Positions 56,547-64,000 of a stretch of 64,000 bases of DNA are shown here, piece by piece. The stretch covers positions 2,046,001 to 2,110,000 of the forward strand of contig CM065881.1 in assembly GCA_033439255.1 (NCBI GenBank), in the 5' to 3' direction. The DNA is from Hericium rajendrae. Lineage: Eukaryota; Basidiomycota; Agaricomycetes; Russulales; Hericiaceae. Every line of letters begins with the position of its first letter. Positions within the stretch are counted from its first letter, which is position 1. The notes under the pieces were generated by a model. It was not told the origin of the DNA and did no database searches. It worked only from the letters and a program-made list of their open reading frames with translations. The translations under genes and the position numbers were made by a program.

Positions 56547-57033
56547 TGTAACGGATGGTTTATCAGTTACTACTATAGTCTTCTACTTTCTTACTCTTTT
56601 CTACTTGGCTTACTTTTCGAGTTTTGCAGAGTTTCCTTATTAGGATAGCTGAGTTTGAATCATGTACTTAGAGCGGATTTCCTTATTGGGAATAAGCATC
56701 TATCTTGCCAACTCACCACCATCTGTCTGCTTTTGTCTCAGTCTCTGCTTGTTCTCCTTATATCTGAAAGGTTCTCTTGGGATCCAACCCTCAAAGGAAG
56801 GTGTGTGGCCCCCAATACCCTCATCAGGAGGTCTATATCTGCTGCTGGCCCTCAGAGGAGGTGCCAGCTCATCACTCATCTGCTTGGCTGCAGGACTGAG
56901 GCATCCTCGGTTCTGTTAGCTCTAGCTCGTGGACTCTCTCTAGGAGGTCTACGACACCTTTATACCCTCCTCACTCGCTCGCCTACCTTGGACTTCCCGG
57001 ACAGTAGCGGCTCGACCTCTATCGTCCGTTACA
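56547..57033 (+). repeat. 3' LTR of outer element
   Basis: 487 bp, identical by eye to 39800-40286, followed by the CATCC target duplication. Confidence 0.93.
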
Positions 57034-57130
57034 CATCCCCTGGTGGGTTGGTCCTTGTCTTGTCGTGAGCTGCTGGCTCACAAGCGTGTTGCTATGGACA
57101 TTGCTCAGGGTTGATGCATATCCTTCACCT

Positions 57131-57262
57131 GGTTTTCCCATTGCAGTGGTTTTCTCCTCACCTGAGGTTTTCCTTGTATGGGTTTTTCATTGGGTGGGCC
57201 CGGTTTTCCCATAGTCACGGTTTTTTTCCTTAGAGAAGGTTTTCCGGGCATGGGTTTTTCAT
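57131..57262. repeat. Array of GGTTTTYC motifs at ~17 bp spacing
   Basis: Eight GGTTTT-type motifs (GGTTTTCC, GGTTTTTC and relatives) occur at about 57131, 57148, 57166, 57181, 57202, 57219, 57239 and 57253. On the other strand this reads as repeated GGGAAAACC. I have no firm identity; it may be a terminal fragment of an old retroelement. Confidence 0.5.
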
Positions 57263-57370
57263 CGGGCCTTTCTCTTCTGTCTTTCACTTACTGATTTTTG
57301 GTTATGTTATCTCCCTGAGCAGTGATCGGAGTAGTTACATGATACGCATGTCAGTATGTAGTCTGTGCCT

Positions 57371-57447
57371 GACTGCTCGGCATGCGGGCTGCTATGTTCC
57401 TTATTGGGACCGCTGCGGAATATACTTCCTTCCTTCCTTCCTTGCTC
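57371..57447 (+). repeat. Copy of the short repeat seen at 8806-8887
   Basis: Runs from CTGCTCGGCATGCGGGCTGC through TTGGGACCGCTGCGGAATA to (CTTC)n, matching the insertion in DAK copy A but lacking about 10 bp in the middle. Confidence 0.65.
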
Positions 57448-60323
57448 GTTGCAATGGTGATCGCAGTAGCAGAGACGCTGCGGGCGCTAAACAGGTTCAG
57501 GAGAGCGAGATAAGCATTTTCGGATCGATTCAACTTTTCAATCTTGTAAAACTTAGAGTTATACAGCTGCACGCAGATCAAATAGATAAATCTCACTACT
57601 TAGCTCAAGGCGGCGCCGATGCTAAACGAGTTTTCTGCCAATCGAGCCCAACTCGTTTCTTAATTCCACCTGCTGTCATGGAACTTCCGGCAGATTATTT
57701 GTCAAAAAAAAATGCCGACATTCCTCCCGTTATGTCATTTCAGAAAACAAGACGCCCCCCTCCGACGTACACCTATCGGCCGACAACGGCCACATGCATC
57801 CCCGGAATCAACACCCCTTCCCCGCCATCCCACAGGGCTTCTAGCCTTCTAGCCTGATCGCAAGCTTAATTAAATCCACGTCCGCCCTGATTCGCCCACC
57901 ACGAACAAGACCGCTAACAAAACATACCCGGCGCCCGCTCTTCAACCTTTTCCCGGCCCGCCACCATTCTGCGAACCAGAAACAGAAAAACAAGAGCAGA
58001 TTATCACCCCCATCAGAGCGTTCCGCATCTGATGCAGCGGACGCGCAGAACAAGACCATCGCATGTCGTCAGCGCCACCACGCCGCGCGAGCGCACCCAA
58101 AAGCTAAATGCCGCTTGTATGTAAACGCCCTCACGATGCGCGGGCGATCAGGTGGGCGGGCACGGATCGACACGCATCAGGGCGCGCGCATATCAGATTG
58201 TCTGCGGCGCGAGATCAGCGCCGAGATCGGTCGGGGATCAGGTGCTCAGGGATGGGGGGGATTTGGCGAGATGGATCGGGCGCTGTGGGTGTCGGTGGGC
58301 TCGTGGGACGGGCAACAGTATGGGTGTAGATGTAGGAAGGTGCGGGACGTGTGTTTTGCTAGGGACTGCGAGGGCTGGGATGGTAAGCAATATTAGGGCC
58401 ACCGATCATGGAATGAGGCACCGGGACAAGATGCCGAACGCCTGTTGTTATAAACAGTACACTCGAAAAGAATATCTGGGGGGAGTCTGTCCGCTCGATA
58501 GTTGCTCGGATACTGTCAACAGTTTGAAGCGGTTCGAGGCTGATTGCGATGTCCATCGCACCTGGGAAACAGGCTGTTCTATGTAGTATCCAGAAACGAA
58601 TGGACAGTCCAGCGAATCTTCCTGCTGTGCCTTGCCATTCCCGCATTGATTACCAATGCGCATGCAAGAGCGGTGCGGGCGATGTTGTGCACGGGCACAG
58701 AGTTAGCGGCGACAAGCCCACCAAGCCAGCCGAGAGAATTGGCATCTAGCACGTCGGTCGAGGACCTGGTCGATTTACCACACCAAGAGCCTGCCCGCAG
58801 CACGTTACAGCGCGTCGCCCATCTTGAACGTCGTTCGACACCGCCTGGCACGCAGGGCCAGTGGGAACAAGTTGAAACGGGCCAAGTTAGTTTGCACATC
58901 AGAGGCGGGACGGAGGCAATCTTGCAAGATGCTTTAATTGAAAGAAATCCAAGATCGATCGATGTCGGATCGTAACCCCGGGTTTGGGGTCGGACCATCT
59001 GCAGATCGACGTAGGCAGTGAACGTGTCGAATGCAACTGCCGTGCAAAGGCACTGCGTTTGCCTGCGATTCCCCAGGAGTGGTTGTACGAGCAGTAAACC
59101 CGAGCTACTCTAAAACGGCAGAAGCACGAGTCTCTGAAAACTGTATGCCGCGGATCTGCCTCCGTGCCAGAGTACGAGCTGTGCCTCTACTGCGTCGGGA
59201 CCGAGCATCATTCCATAAACCTCCGCGCGGACAGCCGTACGCTTGGGAAAATCCAGTAAAAAGGAAATTGCCACGGTCCCAGCAACGGATATGACGGGTC
59301 TGGCGCCAATAGACCTAGACCGCGGCCGAGCGCGCGCGCAGCGGCTTGCACGGAAGAGTGGAGAGACGCATGCGCCACAAACAGGACCGGGGAGGCCACA
59401 GGTCAGGCGACTGCGGCTAAAGACGAGAGACGCCGCGATCGAGAGGGCCGCGGAGAGATCTGGCGGCAGGAGATTGCCATATGCGATGACGCCTGGAGAG
59501 CTGTCAGCGCGGGAACACACACCGCTGTACGTTACCGTCCTCGTCCTTGGAGATAATATCGGCGGTCGCGCTGCGAGCACGTTGTTACCAGTGGGGGTCC
59601 CCGTGGCGCCTGGCACCTGGTTATTTAGGGTGCGCGGGCAAGTAGACCAGCTGCCGACACAGGATCGGGGCACTCGGCGGCACTGTAGACGTCAGAGCAT
59701 GGAGGCATGGGAGTGTACAGTGCATCGGCGGAGGAGATGGGCGGCGTGGTGCATTGCATTGCTCAGGCGATGATGTATGTTACGGTGGTCGGAGGGGAGG
59801 GGCCGAGGAGGGAGATGGGGAAGCAGGATATGGGACTGGCCGCGCGCATCAGTGCTGGCATGTGCGCATCATCTCTCGGCCTGGCGTGGGACGACAGCAG
59901 ACTGGGAACCCTGTCAGATAACGTATACGCTCAATTGCTGTCCCTGTCTGCAAGGATCGGACGAGTGCAAAGAAAAATGGAGAAAAAACTGAAAATAAAT
60001 GTGTGCGCGGTGGCAGAGACTCGTGTGCGCTGAGGATGTGCGATGGCGAGATCTGATGCGGGCAAGGGCTAGGAAAGGCTGTCAGAAAAGAGAGGTGGAA
60101 GGATGATGGGGAAAGTAGGAATGAGGCCGTGCGGAAGAAATCCCAAATATGCGAGGATAACAGGACCTGGCCTTTTCTCTTTCCTTCCTGCTCTTATGTC
60201 CCAAGCCCTTTGATCCTTCCTCCCCCCGCTTTCACATGAACCTTTCCTTCTCTCACATGCTCAAGGCGTGTTGACTCCCTCTCTCGACATCTTTCTTTCC
60301 GCCGTGCTGTTCGTCGTCCTCAC
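57448..60323. other. Long region without recognised gene
   Basis: About 2.9 kb. Open frames of 60-190 codons occur on both strands (for instance near 58544-58998 and 59110-59773), overlapping each other, with no family resemblance. The last 200 bp before 60324 are CT-rich, as in fungal promoters. It may be a large upstream regulatory region of the transcription factor gene, or hold fast-evolving genes that I cannot see. Confidence 0.4.
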
Positions 60324-63207
60324 ATGGACGTCCATCCCCAGCCGCCGTCGCAGTCCCACTACCCACCCGGAATGTCTCCTGGCGAGCTTCAATATCCACA
60401 GCAGCCTTCCCAGCAGCAGCAACAGCAGCAGCCGTCCCAGCAGCCGCCCTCGTGGCCATCTGCGCCTCATCTGCTGCAGCCGGGACACGCCCAGCCGGGC
60501 TACCCGCCCCCACCCTCCGGGCCTGGCGGAGGCCAACCGTCGCTCGGCGGGGAGCACCAACATTATCCGGGTTATTACCAGGGATCCGCGCCGCCGCCAA
60601 TACCCGAAGGTGCCATGATGGAACGCGGCACCTCGTTGTCTCTTAACCTCTCTTCCCTCTCCGTCGCATCCCCGACAAACCTCTCCCCGATCAACCAGTC
60701 CCCGCACACATCCACCGCGACCAGCGGTGTCTCTCCCATCACACCCATCAGCCCCTCAAACCCAGCCATCCAGGGCCAGAACCCCTTCGGCGCCCATCAA
60801 CTTCCGCCCTCTCACCCGCCGTACGGTCAGCACCCGCCTCCAGGCTCGCAGCACCAGTTCTCCTTTGCGCCGCCGGAGCAGTCACAGGGCATCCGTTACG
60901 AGGACCCCAATTACGACATCTCCCGTCGCATGGGCTTGTCCTCTCGCTCATCTTCGTCCTCCGAAAAGTCCGTCCCCCGAAAGCGCAGCTTTACTGCCGG
61001 GCCCTTGCCCATCCCGCCCAACATCGAGGAAGCGAACATGTTTGACGCCTCCGGCACAAGCATGCAACTAGACAACCCAGCGGAGGCATATGATGAAGTC
61101 GACATGGGCTATCCCTCCGTCGACCCGAACGGGAGCCCCATCGATGGGAGCACGAGCAGCGGCGAGCAGGACGACCAACTCAAGCCGCTCATCGACACGC
61201 CCACGGCCCAAAGCCAGCACGCGATGCAGGCGAGCAGCATGAGCATCATTGGCAAGCCCATGGGCACGAACAACTTCGTCACCAAGCTGTATCAGTGAGT
61301 CCTTGTTGCTGCTTCCCGTCCTTCTTCATCATCGCGCTCCGCTCTTCCTTCTTCGGCCTCTGAGCCCGGCGTGTCGGGTCTTCTTGTCCTCCTTTGGCGT
61401 CATCGTGTCTGACTTGCGGCCTACTCGTTTTCTTGTGTCTCTTTACCAGAATGATCAATGACCCCAAATCGGCACATTTCATTGCTTGGACGGACTTGGG
61501 CACCAGGTCAGTCCGCGTTTCCGCTCTGTTTCCGCGTCTGTCCCCACCTCGTGTTTGGACACGCGCTGTTGCACCTCTGCACACCCTCAAACTCGAATGC
61601 CTTGCGCTGATGTCACCGTGTTGAATACAGCTTCGTCGTATCTAATGTCGGCGAGTTCAGCCGCAGCATCCTTGGCTCGCATTTCAAGCACAACAATGTG
61701 CGTGTTTTCATTTCGTCGATGACGTCCTGTCGTGCCGTAGAGGCCGCGAACGGACGCTCGTCGGCGCCAGCCTGGATGAAACACTGATTCAGATGATCAC
61801 CGTCCAGTTTTCGAGTTTTGTGCGGCAGTTGAACATGTATGGGTTCCATAAGATCAATCGCGTGAGCATCATCATCCTCCCTTCTTTGCGTCTCTTTGGT
61901 CTTTGCCATCTTCTCCGTCCCAAATAAACCCTCACGCCGTCATCACACCCTCCGTCATCTGCCCTCGTTCCTTCCTTCTTCACCCCCTGCGTCACCGCGT
62001 CTTGACATCTTCTCACCGCGCCCGATCCGGACTGTCTGCTGACTGGCACACCCCTGCATGCAGACACCACGCGCGCAACGCACGTCAACCGACGCTCAGA
62101 CCTGGGAGTTCTCACACCACAAGTTCCTGCGCGGGCGCCCAGATCTGCTCGAGGAGATCAAGCGGAAGGCACTCGAGCCCGATCCGTCCGTGAAGCACCG
62201 CGTCGAGCTACCGGGCGAGGTCGCCGCGCAGCTTTCGCAGATGCGCGAGGAGAACCGCCGGGTGAGCGGCGCGCTCAGCGCGGAGAAGGCCAAGGTCGAG
62301 CGACTCGCGCTCGTGACCAAGTCGCTGTACGACGTCGTGGAGAAGAACTTCCCTGGCTGGCGTAAGTGGTATATTTTGCGCGCGGTGGACGACTGGATGC
62401 TCATTTTCTGATTTAATTCTGTCTGACCACGCGCGCCTCGACAACTGTCTCCGCTGTCTTCGCTTCTCTGACGTAATGCGAATGTCTAAATTGGCTTCTC
62501 CGTTGCCCATTCTCGACGTCTCCGCCCCTTCTCCTCGGCCCTGAACACCCGGTTCGCGCCCGGACCGATCTGCAGTCCCGACGCCGTTCCCCACCGACAT
62601 CCTCGAACCGAGCGACAACCCGAACATCTACGTGACCTCCCCCACCATGATCGTCCCTTCGCAGGGCCACCAGCAGCATGGGCTCCCCATGTCTGGCCTC
62701 TCGAGCGCCAGCGCGTCGCTGCACTCGCTCAGCCCCGGCTCGAGCCCTACGACAGGCGACTTCCCTGCACACGTCCACGCGCACCACCACGCGCACGCGC
62801 CGCACACGCTTTCACGCCAGCAGTCCTTCCAGCACGGCTACGAGCACCTCGGCCCGCCTCACAGCCGCTTCGATACCCCGCTCTCGACGCCGCTCCCGCC
62901 ATCGCCCGGACCCGGCCCCGGCGCGCCCATGGACTTCGGCGACGAGCAGGGCCGCAAGCGTCAGCGCACAGGCGCGGGCCAGGGCGAGGCGAAGCGCCTC
63001 TCGCGCGCACGCAGCGACAGCGCGCCGCTTGGGTACGGCGGGATGAGCGTTGGCATGGGAGGCAGCTGGGCCGCGACGCGCCCGCGGAGCGGCAGCGGGC
63101 TCGTCGTGCGCCCGCCGCGCAACGACGTCAACATGGGCCCGATGGCGATCCCGAACATCGGGCGCGCTGTCAACCAGAACCTCACGAAGCAGTCGCCGGG
63201 GCCGTGA
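60324..63207 (+). CDS. Heat-shock-factor-type transcription factor
   Basis: Nuclear DNA-binding protein of the HSF family. Exon 1 gives about 315 residues of Pro/Gln/Ser-rich sequence (a Q-run QQPSQQQQQQQPSQQP near residue 27) that ends NNFVTKLYQ, the first helix of the domain. Later exons add MINDPKSAHFIAWTDLG, SFVVSNVGEFSRSILGSHFK and FSSFVRQLNMYGFHKINR, the recognition helix, then AQTWEFSHHKFLRGRPDLLE. A coiled coil follows (LSQMREENRRVSGALSAEKA and VERLALVTKSLYDVVEKNF), the usual trimerisation region. The C-terminal exon starts PTPFPTDILEPSDNPNIYV and has a His-rich patch and a basic NLS (RKRQRTGAGQGEAKRLSRAR). It ends NQNLTKQSPGP. No response-regulator domain, so it is not Skn7; Hsf1, Sfl1 and Mga1 types remain possible. 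Confidence 0.9.
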
Positions 63208-64000
63208 GGCTGCCAGTCAAAAGTGATGTCTTTTGGGAGGATGGAAGGGTGGCCTGTGCTGGCCTGTTACTCCATCGCGTCTGTCGCGCTTTCTTGTCTT
63301 CGTTTCCGGTCTCTCGCAATGTCTCGCAAAAGCATGCATGGCGCGCGCGCCGTGCATCCGTCTCCAACTGCCGTCTTTCCTTGTACACCCGCCCGTGCTT
63401 GAACCGCACAAAGCAGCTTTCATCCTTGCTTATACCATCGGGTTTATAAATACCGCCCACTCCTCATCCACGTCTCCTGTGTATTCTGTTTTCGGCGCCA
63501 TGCCCGTGTTCCATCGTCTCACAGCATCATCGGACATCCGCGTACACCGCTCGCTGTACACCACCCTCTTTCGTTCGTTCGCGTTTTGCTGTTGTCGTGC
63601 TTCATCTTCCGCTTCTTTGTCTATTTTTCGCCGTGCCGCCTGTGCTCATATCCCGCTTTCACGCAATGTGCGTCTATACCGCGCCGCCACATAACCCATA
63701 GATTTGTATGATCACCCCCACCCCCGCTACAGACAGAAAACCCGCCGTGCATCGTGTTGCCACATGTATAGAAGCCGTCTCTTTGTTCTTGAATGCAGTT
63801 TGCATTAGCATACCCCCATCCCTTCCGCGTCGCTGCTGTGTGGTCGAGGCGATGGACCGCCGACTGATTGATTGATTGACAGGTGGGGAGCTCTTGTCGT
63901 CCTGCGGACAGACGGAGATCGGAGCGCTTGATGGGCAGGCTGGCAGGCAGGCTGCCCGGTGTCCTAACAATCAACGTTCGCACCCCATCTTCCGAGTTGG
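63208..64000. other. 3' flank of the HSF-type gene, no gene seen
   Basis: No coding region recognised. Short frames on both strands lack family resemblance. A small GATT repeat (GATTGATTGATTGAC) lies near 63863. Confidence 0.45.

Larger units (their letters stand above)
39800..57033 (+). mobile_element. Outer LTR retroelement, non-autonomous, interrupted by a Gypsy element
   Basis: The two LTRs (39800-40286 and 56547-57033) are both 487 bp and I find no difference between them. Each starts TGTAACGGA and ends TCCGTTACA. The target site duplication CATCC flanks the element at 39795-39799 and 57034-57038. A purine-rich tract (AAGTGGGGAGGCTC) precedes the 3' LTR. Without the inserted Gypsy element the total length is about 5.1 kb. 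The interior shows no gag or pol, so this is probably a non-autonomous element mobilised by another. Identical LTRs imply very recent insertion, and the nested element must be younger still. Confidence 0.88.

Noticed and set aside
56655-57068. Protein-like frames repeated at 39908-40558 and 56655-57068
   Set aside because: They lie inside the identical LTRs of the outer element and have no domain; LTR sequence explains the repetition.
59110-59773. Overlapping long frames on both strands
   Set aside because: No family resemblance, no splice context, and both strands are open at once; GC content is enough to explain it.
1-64000. CRISPR array, bacterial operon or riboswitch
   Set aside because: Spliced eukaryotic genes throughout; the only regular arrays are the minisatellite, the GGTTTTYC motif array and the retroelement repeats.

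Overview
The window reads as nuclear DNA of a filamentous basidiomycete, probably an agaricomycete. Genes are packed on both strands and cut by many 45-60 nt GT-AG introns; exons are GC-rich with strong C/G third-position bias. Three copies of a multi-span DUF6533 membrane protein (a family known mainly from basidiomycetes) and a large F-box/LRR gene fit this. The order within the class (Polyporales-like) is only an impression.

Region 1 (1-4.5 kb) is housekeeping: ribosome production factor RPF1 (-) and a p24 cargo receptor (+) share a 154 bp divergent promoter, followed by a mitochondrial 2-enoyl thioester reductase (-). Region 2 (4.6-17.5 kb) is a locally multiplied module, all on the minus strand: a DUF6533 gene, a conserved spacer, and a dihydroxyacetone kinase (DAK) gene. 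Copy 1 has a decayed DAK that ends at a 455 bp inverted-repeat DNA element and carries an 82 bp repeat insertion; copy 2 has no DAK; copy 3 has an apparently intact DAK but a DUF6533 gene with an early stop.

Region 3 (18.4-37.5 kb) is conserved gene space: holocytochrome c synthase, two small unknown genes, a DUSP-type ubiquitin protease, CCZ1 (Rab7 GEF subunit), initiator tRNA-Met, a five-finger ZC3H3-like CCCH protein, MET8 (siroheme synthesis), a calcineurin-like phosphoesterase, and an F-box gene with a decayed relative beside it.

Region 4 (38.4-57.5 kb) is repeat-rich: a ~115 bp minisatellite, then a nest of two LTR elements. The outer one (39800-57033) has identical 487 bp LTRs and a CATCC target duplication, and its interior appears non-coding and built from degenerate repeats. 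A young Ty3/Gypsy element (41377-53484) lies inside it. Between pol and its 3' LTR this Gypsy element holds ~3.5 kb with two intron-containing genes in antisense orientation, bracketed by a 17 bp copy of the polypurine-tract region. This is the most unusual feature of the window.

Region 5 (57.5-64 kb) is a long stretch without recognisable genes, then a heat-shock-factor-type transcription factor gene. Spliced models below were built by eye from splice signals and protein family knowledge; no database search was run.
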